Origin: Neobacillus novalis NBRC 102450
GTDB taxonomy: Bacteria > Bacillota > Bacilli > Bacillales > Cytobacillaceae
Assembly: GCF_001591805.1 (NCBI RefSeq)
Contig: NZ_BCVP01000009.1
Coordinates: 62,001 to 126,000, forward strand
DNA: 64,000 nt
Reading direction: 5' to 3'
Shown here piece after piece: positions 52,470 through 59,893 of this stretch (within the stretch, counting starts at the first letter, position 1; every line of letters starts with the position of its first letter). A program made the position numbers and the translations under genes. The notes under the pieces were generated by a model. It saw nothing but the letters and a program-made list of their open reading frames with translations. It did no database searches and was not told the origin of the DNA.

Positions 52470-52879
52470 CAAAACGATTTTGGATTAACTTGCCGGTAAA
52501 GGACATTCATAAATCAAAAGAGTTTTATGCCAAACTTGGATTTACTATTAATACTCAACATGGCAATCATGATCAAGCACAATTAATCATCGGGGATCAT
52601 AATGCTACGGTGATGCTTTTTCCTGATACCACTTTCAAAAATTTTACCCAACATGAAATTGTCGACACTAAGCAAGCGACGGAAGTATTGCTATCCATTG
52701 ATGCAGAGAGCAGGGCAGAAGTTGATGAAATGGCAAAGAAGGCTGCAGGGGCTGGCGGTACCATCTTTGGTGAGCCGGCAGTGAGCCAAGGCTGGATGTA
52801 CGGCTGCGGTTTTGCTGATTTGGATGGTCATCGCTGGAATGTGTTGTATATGGATCTAAGTAAAATGCCAAAAGAGTAA
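52466..52879 (+). CDS. VOC (glyoxalase/bleomycin-resistance fold) family protein
   Basis: The 137-residue protein has two beta-alpha-beta-beta-beta modules: RFWINLPVKDIHKSKEFYAKLGFTINTQHG, then VLLSIDAESRAEVDEMAKKAAGAGGTIFGEPAVSQGWMYGCGFADLDGHRWNVLYMD. The GFADLDGHRWNVLY ending is typical of the YyaH-like, lactoylglutathione-lyase-annotated branch. ATGA overlap with the preceding GNAT shows co-transcription. Confidence 0.88.
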   Translation: MTKRFWINLPVKDIHKSKEFYAKLGFTINTQHGNHDQAQLIIGDHNATVMLFPDTTFKNFTQHEIVDTKQATEVLLSIDAESRAEVDEMAKKAAGAGGTIFGEPAVSQGWMYGCGFADLDGHRWNVLYMDLSKMPKE

Positions 52880-53011
52880 GAACTTGAATACTCCATAAAT
52901 CTGACTGACTCGTGACAATAACACCGTATAGTGGGCTTTTCTTTTTGATAAGCTTCTGCTCGTTTGGTTTACTAAATTTTCAGGCCAAGAGTAACCCGAC
53001 TAAAAAACTAT

Positions 53012-53060
53012 AAACCAAGATGTATTTTGACAATTTTCAAATACACCTTGGTTTTGTCAT
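53012..53060. terminator. Convergent terminator between VOC and NUDIX genes
   Basis: AAACCAAG-TGTATTT and AAATACA-CTTGGTTT form a long stem with single mismatches, and T-rich sequence follows. Confidence 0.75.
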
Positions 53061-53100
53061 TTTTGGAATTAAAACGAGGCCGCCTATTACTATAATAGAC

Positions 53101-53718
53101 CTAATCAAAATAGATAGGCTCTTGTGGATTTTTTAAATAGTTAAAAGCCATTTCAATTTGTGATTTTGTATTCCGCGCTGTAGACAGCGGAGGCAGTTGA
53201 TTTTCAGCAAAAAATGCAACTGCGCTTGTTTCAACACCTTCCGCAGCTTGCCCGCCAATGATTTCACATTGGATAAACATTTTATATACATGATAGGAAG
53301 ATGGCGGATGGGGATGACATTTCATATCCATTACGGCTAACAATTTAACAGCTTTCACATCAAATCCCGATTCTTCCTTAATCTCCTTAACGGCAACTTC
53401 ACTCGGTGTGAGCCCAATATCAGCCCATCCTCCAGGTAATGACCAGCGACCATCCATGTTTTCACGGACCATTAATATTTTTCCCTCTTTAAAGACTACG
53501 CCGCGAATATCGACTTTAGGTGTCGCATAACCCGTTTCACTAGCAAATAGATCTTTAATTACAGTCCTGTCCATATCTGTATGGTGCGTCAAAATGTCCA
53601 CGCTAATATTGCGGATTAATTCAAATCGCTCCAAGTCAAACACATCTTTTGAATACGTTAATCCTGCTTGGGCAATGGATTGAAGCTGCTTTGCCCAACC
53701 CAGCCATTTCGGTTCCAA
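53101..53718 (-). CDS. NUDIX hydrolase with NUDIX_N domain (YjhB-like)
   Basis: The roughly 205-residue protein has an N-terminal helical NUDIX_N domain (WLGWAKQLQSIAQAGLTYSKDVFDLERFELIRNISVDIL) and a Nudix domain with the box GGWADIGLTPSEVAVKEIKEESGF. The usual Glu in the first half is Leu and the Arg is Lys, a variation I recall as normal for this GWAD subfamily. Relatives are annotated as ADP-ribose pyrophosphatases. The TTG at 53718 is 6 bases after GGGAGTG; the ATG at 53724 is too close to that site but cannot be excluded. Confidence 0.86.
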   Translation of the reverse strand: MEPKWLGWAKQLQSIAQAGLTYSKDVFDLERFELIRNISVDILTHHTDMDRTVIKDLFASETGYATPKVDIRGVVFKEGKILMVRENMDGRWSLPGGWADIGLTPSEVAVKEIKEESGFDVKAVKLLAVMDMKCHPHPPSSYHVYKMFIQCEIIGGQAAEGVETSAVAFFAENQLPPLSTARNTKSQIEMAFNYLKNPQEPIYFD

Positions 53719-53812
53719 TATCATCACTCCCAGCTTGTCTCATCATCCTAATATTATATTACCTCAACTGAAAATTTGGTTCGACTTTTGTACTAGTTCC
53801 GAAAAGAAAAGG

Positions 53813-53853
53813 GGTGTCAGGCACTATGTGATTTTTTCACAGGTGCTGACACC
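53813..53853. repeat. Palindromic GGTGTCAGGCACY repeat forming the 3' end of the DUF454 gene
   Basis: GGTGTCAGGCACTATGTGA and TCACAGGTGCTGACACC pair around a T-rich loop, with one base lost in the right arm. The DUF454 frame on the minus strand runs through it and stops inside it. Confidence 0.7.
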
Positions 53854-54221
53854 TTTGTTTTTATTTTAGTGAAGAAGTAATAGTATTTATAGCATATGAC
53901 CAGCAGAAGGATGACTCTTACCATTAAATTGTTGAGGAGGATGAAGGGGATGGCAATCATCGCGTCTGCGGTTAATAGAATGGTTAGTTTTTGCTTTAGT
54001 GTCATTGCTCGTTCTTTGACAAAGCTCTCCAAATGGCGCTGGTAGATTTTTGTCGCTTTAAACCAGTGCGCGAATCTGTCTGATCCCTTTACGAAGCAGA
54101 AGGATGCTAAAAGTAAAAACGGAGTTGTCGGCAGCAGCGGTAAAATAATGCCTAAAATGCCTAAGCCAAGGGCAATGAATCCACCGGTAATAAAGAGAAT
54201 CTTAACAATATTATTTATGAT
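53817..54221 (-). CDS. DUF454 (YbaN-like) membrane protein without a canonical start codon
   Basis: The minus-strand frame is open from 54221 and encodes a full-length DUF454 protein: FITGGFIALGLGILGIILPLLPTTPFLLLASFCFVKGSDRFAHWF, then IYQRHLESFVKERAMTLKQK and two further TM helices. AAGGGGG sits five to eight bases before ATC (54221) and ATA (54218). No ATG, GTG or TTG occurs in frame until 54032, in the middle of the family homology. Either a rare start codon is used or the start was lost by mutation. The last 11 or so residues (VSAPVKKSHSA) come from the palindromic repeat at 53813. Confidence 0.7.
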   Translation of the reverse strand: MINNIVKILFITGGFIALGLGILGIILPLLPTTPFLLLASFCFVKGSDRFAHWFKATKIYQRHLESFVKERAMTLKQKLTILLTADAMIAIPFILLNNLMVRVILLLVICYKYYYFFTKIKTKVSAPVKKSHSA

Positions 54222-54385
54222 GACAGCCCCCTTCAGTTTTCAGTAACCTCCATTATAGCATTTGGTGGTTGGAAAATTAATGGCTGAAAAAGGACAAAAT
54301 CATGTACACATTGCCAACACCATCACTTTTATGATGATATTTTATGATAAAATAGGAGAATGCAGAGAATGGGGGTTGCACATCT

Positions 54386-54841
54386 GTGAGTACTATTTAT
54401 ACCATCATTGTTTTCATACATATTTTTTCAGCGATTTTGGGGATGGGCCCCGGTTTTGTTTTAACCACGGTTGTTAAATCGGGCAACACGATGACCGAGT
54501 TAAGACATTCTTATAAGATTAGGCATAAATTACATATATTTGTGATGATTGGGGGCATATTTTTACTCCTCACTGGTTTAGCGATGGGCTTTTTAAATCC
54601 AAGTCTGTTTCGGATGGGCTGGTATATAACAAGTCTCGTTCTCTTTTTAACTGCGCTTGCGATGGGTCCGCTCGTATTATCACCAAGGTCGAAACCGATT
54701 AAAGACTTATTAGAATCCCATAAAGGAGAAGCAATTCCAGAAGAATATTGGCGCCTATCAAAGGTGCTATTTCGCTATGAGAACATTGAAAATGTGATCT
54801 TTCTAATTATTATCGCCTTAATGATATTAAAACCATTCTAA
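54386..54841 (+). CDS. DUF2269 family membrane protein
   Basis: The 151-residue, four-TM protein has the DUF2269 pattern: TIIVFIHIFSAILGMGPGFVL (conserved His in TM1), KIRHKLHIFVMIGGIFLLLTGLAMGF, and MGWYITSLVLFLTALAMGPLVLSP. The paired histidines suggest heme or metal binding, which is unproven. GTG start at 54386 after GGGGGTT. A palindromic repeat nine bases after the stop probably acts as its terminator. Confidence 0.82.
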   Translation: MSTIYTIIVFIHIFSAILGMGPGFVLTTVVKSGNTMTELRHSYKIRHKLHIFVMIGGIFLLLTGLAMGFLNPSLFRMGWYITSLVLFLTALAMGPLVLSPRSKPIKDLLESHKGEAIPEEYWRLSKVLFRYENIENVIFLIIIALMILKPF

Positions 54842-54849
54842 TAGTAAGA

Positions 54850-54896
54850 AGGGTGTCAGGCACCATGTGAATTTTTCACAAGGTGCCTGACACCCT
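54850..54896. repeat. Compact palindromic GGTGTCAGGCACC repeat, terminator-like
   Basis: AGGGTGTCAGGCACCATGTGA and TCACAAGGTGCCTGACACCCT pair almost perfectly; TTTTCCTTTTTT follows. It is the best-conserved copy in the window. Confidence 0.85.
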
Positions 54897-55068
54897 TTTC
54901 CTTTTTTCGATAAATGTGAAAACGCATTCTCAAAATAAAGGGAATTATTTACCAAGAAGGGAATATTTAATGATAGTGATTATTTATTTCTCTTGTGGGA
55001 CGTAGGTAACTTGATTAGAGGTCAAGAAAGAGTCTCTAAGATTCAAACTTGTTTATGGAGATGATCAG

Positions 55069-56058
55069 ATGTTTACCAATAAAACGCCGACTATTCCTAA
55101 TGCACCAAACAGCATTGCTTCACTTGAAAAAATAAGTATTGGAGGTGTAGAACAATGGCTGCTTCTCCGGGGCCACGATCAGAGCAAGCCTATCATTCTA
55201 TGGGTACATGGTGGACCAGGCGGTGCGCAAATCGGTTTTATAAGCCGCTACATCACAGAGCTTGAAAAGGATTTCCTGGTAGTGAACTATGATCAACGGG
55301 GATCTGGTCTTTCTTTTTCAAAAAAAACACCGAAAGAATCGATGACCATTGATCAAATGGTCGATGATCTAATTGAAATAACAGGAAAATTGTGTGCTCG
55401 TTTTCATAAAGATAAAGTCTATTTACTCGGTCACTCGTGGGGAACGATTCTCTCGTATTTGGCAATTGAGCGCCGGCCGGAACTATTCCATGGATATTTT
55501 GCCGTTTCCCAGGTCGTGAATATGAGTGAAAACGAAAGAATCTCTTATGAATACACGCTTAGAAAGGCGAAGGAAATCGGAAATGAAAAAGCCTATGCAC
55601 AGCTTGAAAAATTAGGATCTCCTCCATGGAAAACCTTGAACTCCGATCGTATCCACAATAAGTGGTTACAAAAATTTGGCGCAGGACTTGTCCACACGGG
55701 GAATTTTGCTGGTACCATTATTAAGTCTGTCATGAAAAGTCCTGAATATCGCATGATTGATTTAATTAAATGGATTAGGGGACAAATATATTCGATGAAC
55801 ATTTTTAAAGAGGAGTTGGAGAATCTTGACTTCTTTCAATCTAGTAAAAGCATTCAGGTTCCGATTGTTATATGTGGAGGACGTCATGATTTCACGGCTC
55901 CAAGTGAATTAGCAGAAGCTTTTTTTAACCAACTTCAGGCTCCTTATAAAAAATGGGTGTGGTTTGAGCAGTCTGCACATACATTGATTTTAGAAGAAAA
56001 GGATGCCTTTGTGCAATTAGTGAAAGAGACGGTTAATGAATGGAGCAGCACAAAATAG
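55069..56058 (+). CDS. Alpha/beta hydrolase, proline-iminopeptidase-like
   Basis: The 329-residue hydrolase has the oxyanion motif HGGPGGAQ, the DQRGSG motif, the nucleophile elbow GHSWG (Ser near residue 125), a helical cap domain, the acid in GGRHDFTAPSE and catalytic His in EQSAHTLILEE. This is the layout of the S33 peptidase family. The substrate may be N-terminal prolyl peptides or an ester. GGAGATGATC precedes the ATG. Confidence 0.88.
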   Translation: MFTNKTPTIPNAPNSIASLEKISIGGVEQWLLLRGHDQSKPIILWVHGGPGGAQIGFISRYITELEKDFLVVNYDQRGSGLSFSKKTPKESMTIDQMVDDLIEITGKLCARFHKDKVYLLGHSWGTILSYLAIERRPELFHGYFAVSQVVNMSENERISYEYTLRKAKEIGNEKAYAQLEKLGSPPWKTLNSDRIHNKWLQKFGAGLVHTGNFAGTIIKSVMKSPEYRMIDLIKWIRGQIYSMNIFKEELENLDFFQSSKSIQVPIVICGGRHDFTAPSELAEAFFNQLQAPYKKWVWFEQSAHTLILEEKDAFVQLVKETVNEWSSTK

Positions 56059-56113
56059 TAGAATATAGGTGAGGCCAAAAGTGCTAATATAAGGATTAAA
56101 GGTGGTTGTTTTT

Positions 56114-56314
56114 TTGGTAATCCAATCAAATATGACTTCAAAGGCAATAAGCGAAGTATGGGAAGAAACAATAGAAGTTTTTCAAAAATACAATGTTCCA
56201 ATTGCAGAAAAGACCTTACAAGTATTAGTAAACGACAACATTTTTCAAGAATTATTAACTGAATTAAATAAACTAGTAGGAAGCTCCAACGCAACTTGCA
56301 TAGAAGGCGGCTGA
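56114..56314 (+). CDS. Small conserved-looking protein of unknown function
   Basis: The 66-residue protein (MVIQSNMTSKAISEVWEETI, then FQKYNVPIAEKTLQVLV and a C-terminal GSSNATCIEGG) is predicted helical with a terminal cysteine motif. A TTG start at 56114 lies seven bases after AAAGGTGG. The well-formed ribosome binding site and plausible composition support a real gene. I recognise no family. Confidence 0.55.
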   Translation: MVIQSNMTSKAISEVWEETIEVFQKYNVPIAEKTLQVLVNDNIFQELLTELNKLVGSSNATCIEGG

Positions 56315-56392
56315 CAAATGCCATCTGAAAAGGAGTAGGTTACTCCTTTCATACTTTTGGGGCTTGATTCAACAAGAAATTCACGATAAATA

Positions 56393-56425
56393 AAAACGCT
56401 TAGGGGTTCTGAACAGCCCCTAGGC
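56393..56425 (-). terminator. Terminator overlapping the YbaK stop codon
   Basis: GCCTAGGGG and CCCCTAAGC (minus strand) form a stem with a 10-base loop and T5. The TAG stop of the gene lies within the first arm. Confidence 0.75.
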
Positions 56426-56947
56426 ATTTTTTGTGTGCTGATTAATAAGAGTAATATTCTCTTCGGGCTCAGCCTCCTCCCAGCCTTTGCAAACATCCAC
56501 CCATTCCTTAGCAAATGAATAGTAGAAAATTTCCTCCGTTGTCAATTCGATGGCAGAATTGGAACTGCCGCAAGCCGGGAACAGGGTCTCAAATCGTTTC
56601 ATTGAGACATCAAGGTAAACATCCAGGTTATTTTCCAAACCAAATGGGCAAACTCCGCCAATTGCATGTCCAGTTTGTTCGAGCACTTCATCAGGATTAA
56701 GCATTCGGGCTTTGAAACCAAAGGTATTACGAAATTTCTTGTTATCGATTTTGGCATCTCCTGCGGCGACGATTAACATGGCTTGTTCTCCGTCACCCCT
56801 GAACGATAATGTTTTCGCAATCCGGGCAGGGATGACACCAATTGCTTCGGCTGCAAGTTCAACGGTAGCACTCGAGGTGTCAAATTCCATCACATCTACA
56901 TCACGATGCCACTGTTTAAAATGAGCTTTTACACTTTCCAACGACAC
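56420..56947 (-). CDS. YbaK/EbsC-family aminoacyl-tRNA deacylase
   Basis: The 175-residue protein has the YbaK/ProX domain: SSATVELAAEAIGVIPARIAKTLSFRG, MLIVAAGDAKIDNKKFRNTFGFKARML with the conserved Lys, EVLEQTGHAIGGVCPFGL and DVSMKRFETLFPACGSSNSAIELTTEEI. Family members hydrolyse mischarged tRNAs such as Cys- or Ala-tRNAPro in trans. The C-terminal 25 residues (EEAEPEENITLINQ) extend beyond the usual length of about 155-160. Confidence 0.9.
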   Translation of the reverse strand: MSLESVKAHFKQWHRDVDVMEFDTSSATVELAAEAIGVIPARIAKTLSFRGDGEQAMLIVAAGDAKIDNKKFRNTFGFKARMLNPDEVLEQTGHAIGGVCPFGLENNLDVYLDVSMKRFETLFPACGSSNSAIELTTEEIFYYSFAKEWVDVCKGWEEAEPEENITLINQHTKNA

Positions 56948-57088
56948 TTTTCCAACATCTCCTATCGGTATTATGTAGAAAGATAACGTATTTTAAAATA
57001 AAGAATACTTCACTTCCTATTAATTTATCACAATTTTCACTCACATTTCAAAATTATTATACCGAAAATTTCCAAGGAGCTGTATAAT

Positions 57089-57178
57089 ATGTTTGGATTA
57101 TCATGGAAAAAGGTAGTTTTAAATTTGTATATGGAGTCCAAAATGTTGATGAGAATAACAAGTAAGATAACTTATTAA
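57089..57178 (+). CDS. Possible 29-residue peptide
   Basis: The product is MFGLSWKKVVLNLYMESKML followed by nine residues. AAGGAGC lies eight bases before the ATG and the stop is 13 bases before the next gene. Against it, TATAAT (57083-57088) directly before the ATG could be the promoter of the next gene, in which case the peptide is not translated. Confidence 0.25.
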   Translation: MFGLSWKKVVLNLYMESKMLMRITSKITY

Positions 57179-57191
57179 CGGAGAAAGTAGA

Positions 57192-57878
57192 GTGGTAAAT
57201 TTGAAAGATTATCAGATAAGTACATATAAAGAGGCCATTGAAGTTATTAAGGAAGTTGGTTTGCTCCCATTGGCACAGTTAATCCCTGGTTACCCGTCGC
57301 TAGATAGCATTACCTTGAAAGAAAATTGGCATTCGGGTTCGGAATTAGATCCATGGATGTGGCGGGCTAAATTTCCGGTCGATGGTGTGGCTGCCTACGG
57401 AAAATTCATAAAGAAAAAATCTATTTTAATCTCAAGGGAACTGCTTCCATTCGTAAAGGCCCTATTGGGATCCCAGCACTCGGTGAAAAAACGCTATGAG
57501 GATGGTCTCGTTTCAAGAGAGGCGCTGGAATTGTATACATTGATTTACGGGGAAGAAGGCATCGATTCAAGATTGCTCAGAGTCAAAGCAGGAATGAAAG
57601 ATAAAGAAAAGAAAAAGTTATTTGATCATGCTTTGCTAGAACTGCAGGGATCCATGGATATTGTTGTCTCCGGTACAAAGGCAAAGACGAATGATTTGGG
57701 AGAGAAGAATGGCTGGAGCAGTACATCTTTTGAAACGATGAGTTATTGGGCCGAAAATCACCATGTGGATGAGCGTCCTATTAATGTTGAAACGGCAAAA
57801 GCAGAACTCAAGAACCATTTTGCAAAAATCTGCGATCCGGAGTCAATGAAAGCATTGGCGAAGGTTTTTAAGTTTTAA
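57192..57878 (+). CDS. AlkZ-related/YcaQ-like protein, provisional
   Basis: The 228-residue soluble protein has a helical N-terminus, a central DPWMWRAKFPVDGVAAYGKFIKKKSILISRELLPFVKALLG segment, a winged-helix-like middle region, and VSGTKAKTNDLGEKNGWSSTSFETMSYWA near 160-190. It recalls bacterial proteins labelled AlkZ-related (winged-helix DNA glycosylase superfamily) but lacks the full-length enzyme's extra domains, so a repair role is only inferred. GTG start after GGAGAAAG. Confidence 0.5.
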   Translation: MVNLKDYQISTYKEAIEVIKEVGLLPLAQLIPGYPSLDSITLKENWHSGSELDPWMWRAKFPVDGVAAYGKFIKKKSILISRELLPFVKALLGSQHSVKKRYEDGLVSREALELYTLIYGEEGIDSRLLRVKAGMKDKEKKKLFDHALLELQGSMDIVVSGTKAKTNDLGEKNGWSSTSFETMSYWAENHHVDERPINVETAKAELKNHFAKICDPESMKALAKVFKF

Positions 57879-57906
57879 TAGACTTCAGGGCACCTTTCCT
57901 TTGGCC

Positions 57907-57999
57907 GATAGGAAAGTATAACTTTCCTATCAGGCATAAGTGCAACTACGCCTCATGAACCGCCCTAACGGGCTCGCCAATCGGCGAGTTTTCTTTATA
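57907..57999 (+). other. Structured intergenic element ending in a terminator
   Basis: Three consecutive perfect stems are present: GATAGGAAAGT/ACTTTCCTATC (57907-57931, loop ATA), GCCC/GGGC (57962-57973), and CTCGCC/GGCGAG (57973-57988) followed by TTTTCTTT. The last works as a terminator for the gene ending at 57878. Spacer sequence GCATAAGTGCAACTACGCC recalls an intergenic repeat I have seen in other Bacillaceae; only one copy is in this window. Confidence 0.6.
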
Positions 58000-58066
58000 A
58001 AATCCGCCTTTTGTGATATTTTGGGTAATATACAAAGGAATAATATTGACCATGGAGGGCTGCTTT

Positions 58067-58717
58067 GTGAAAAAATGGGCGTTTGTTTCGGATTTTGATG
58101 GGACGATTTCTAAACAGGACTTCTATATTGTGATGATGGACAAATACTTCCCAGAAGGCCGGGAGCTTTATAAGAACTGGAAAGCCGGCGAAATCAAGGA
58201 TATAGATTTCCTGGGGACGATATTCAAGTCCATCAATCAGGAGGAAGAAAAAATTATCGAGGATACACTTGCCATCCCAATTGATGAATATGTACCTGAT
58301 TTTATTAAAAAGGTACAAGCGAGCGGTGCCGATTTTTATATTTTGAGCGCCGGTACTGACTATTATATTTATCATCTTTTAAAAAAATATGGTGTTGAGA
58401 ATGTAAAGGTTTTTTCCAATGAAGGGCACTACCGTGAAAAGAACGTCCATATGAACATTGACAAAAACCAATGGCATTATTCCGAACGTTACGGAATCGA
58501 TAAATCCAAAGTAATTCAGAAACTGAAGGAAGAGTATGAAACGATTTATTTTATCGGCGATAGTGAGCCGGATTCCCATCCTGCCAAGTATGCCGATGTT
58601 ACATTTGCAAAAAATGGCTTGCAGACCCTGCTTCGTGATAAGAAGGTGCCATTTATTCCGGTTGAAACGTTTAAAGAAGTGGAGAATTATTTGCTTGAAA
58701 AAGGGGTGCTGTCTTAA
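58067..58717 (+). CDS. HAD-superfamily phosphatase (MtnX-like, HAD-IB)
   Basis: The roughly 216-residue protein has HAD motif I FVSDFDGTIS (nucleophile Asp near residue 8), motif II ILSAGTDYYI, the conserved Lys around NVKVFSNEGHYREK, and motif IV YFIGDSEPDSHPAKYAD. It is most like MtnX phosphatases of methionine salvage, but no mtn genes are near. The GTG at 58067 lies eight bases after GGAGGG. It ends directly before the dehydrogenase gene, so both act in one operon. Confidence 0.85.
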   Translation: MKKWAFVSDFDGTISKQDFYIVMMDKYFPEGRELYKNWKAGEIKDIDFLGTIFKSINQEEEKIIEDTLAIPIDEYVPDFIKKVQASGADFYILSAGTDYYIYHLLKKYGVENVKVFSNEGHYREKNVHMNIDKNQWHYSERYGIDKSKVIQKLKEEYETIYFIGDSEPDSHPAKYADVTFAKNGLQTLLRDKKVPFIPVETFKEVENYLLEKGVLS

Positions 58718-59770
58718 GTGTTGACACCTGTTACCAGTGTTCCGATTCCCGCAATTTTAGAAATAGGGAAAGGAACTGTTTTCAACCTTGATCGGATTTT
58801 GAAACAACACGGGTTTGCTAATGCCGTGTTCTTGTTCGATGATTTTACCTATCAAACGTACAAACAGGATATTCTGAGCTCTATTTCCACTGTGGAAATT
58901 TCTGCCTTACTCATGGAGTCGGGTTTGGACATCCAGGACCTCATCAAAAAAGCATTCGAAATGGAGCGCTTTGATGTGGTGATTGCCATGGGCGGCGGGA
59001 CGGTGATTGATTACGGAAAATACATTGCCTTTTCACGAAGAAGTCCATTTCTTAGCATTCCAACGTCTGCTTCCAATGATGGCTTTGCCAGCAGTAATTG
59101 CTCGCTGATCGTCAACCAAAAGAAAACGACAGTTCCTGCGAGAGTCCCTTATGGAATTATCGCCGACCTAGAGATTATTAAGCATGTCCCGAATCGTTTT
59201 ATCCTAGCGGGGATTGGCGATTTGCTATCCAACATAACCGCCCTTTATGATTGGGAGTTCGAGGAGCGGCATGGGACTGCACGGATGAACCATTTCGCCT
59301 ACATGCTAAGTAAAAAAGCGGTTAATAGTTTTATTCGAACACCCATGGCCGACATTCGCAATCCGATTCTGCTAAAGGAACTCATCAGTTCACTTACACT
59401 TGGCGGTATCTCGACGGTTATTAGCGGAAACAGTTCACCAATCAGCGGCTCTGAGCATTTGATTTCCCATGCACTTGATAAAATCGCAAGGCAGCCGCAA
59501 ATGCACGGGATCCAAGTGGGAATCGCAACCTACATTATGGCCAATGTCCAAGATCATCGCGCTGAGCGAATGATGAAAGTTTTCACAAGAACCGGCTTTT
59601 TCGATTATGTGAAAGGGCTTGGCTTGAATAAAGAAGAATACAGACAAGCAATCGAAATCGCTCCAACGGTGAAACCCAGTCGGTATACCTATTTGCATGA
59701 TGAGGTTTATCGCCAGAAAGCACTAAGATTTTTGGATGAGGATGAGATGCTTCAACTGATATTTCAATAA
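58718..59770 (+). CDS. Iron-containing alcohol dehydrogenase family, glycerol-1-phosphate-dehydrogenase-like
   Basis: The 350-residue protein has an NAD(P)-binding half with VVIAMGGGTVIDYGKYIAF and the signature FLSIPTSASNDGFASSNCSL, close to AraM/EgsA-type sn-glycerol-1-phosphate dehydrogenases. The C-terminal half is metal-binding (ILAGIGDLLSNITALYDWE with Asp, GSEHLISHALDK with His, MHGIQVGIATYIM with His). AraM makes glycerol 1-phosphate for heptaprenylglyceryl lipids. It uses a GTG or the following TTG after AAAGGGGTG. The exact substrate is inference. Confidence 0.8.
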   Translation: MLTPVTSVPIPAILEIGKGTVFNLDRILKQHGFANAVFLFDDFTYQTYKQDILSSISTVEISALLMESGLDIQDLIKKAFEMERFDVVIAMGGGTVIDYGKYIAFSRRSPFLSIPTSASNDGFASSNCSLIVNQKKTTVPARVPYGIIADLEIIKHVPNRFILAGIGDLLSNITALYDWEFEERHGTARMNHFAYMLSKKAVNSFIRTPMADIRNPILLKELISSLTLGGISTVISGNSSPISGSEHLISHALDKIARQPQMHGIQVGIATYIMANVQDHRAERMMKVFTRTGFFDYVKGLGLNKEEYRQAIEIAPTVKPSRYTYLHDEVYRQKALRFLDEDEMLQLIFQ

Positions 59771-59776
59771 AGAAAT

Positions 59777-59807
59777 GAGCCAGGGAACTACTCCGGCTCA
59801 CTTTTTT
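59777..59807 (+). terminator. Terminator of the HAD-dehydrogenase operon
   Basis: GAGCC and GGCTC with an inner GGGAAC/TACTCC region, followed by T6. Confidence 0.7.
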
Positions 59808-59893
59808 GTATTATTCAAATTCCTTTTTTTCGTCACAATTAGTCCTCAAGTTTCAAATTTCCCTAATGACTAATAGAAAAATCGCAGTGTTGC

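Noticed and set aside
53449..53520. Nudix box with missing Glu as a sign of inactivation
   Set aside because: The GWADIGLTPSE form is, as I recall, the normal sequence of the YjhB-like subfamily.
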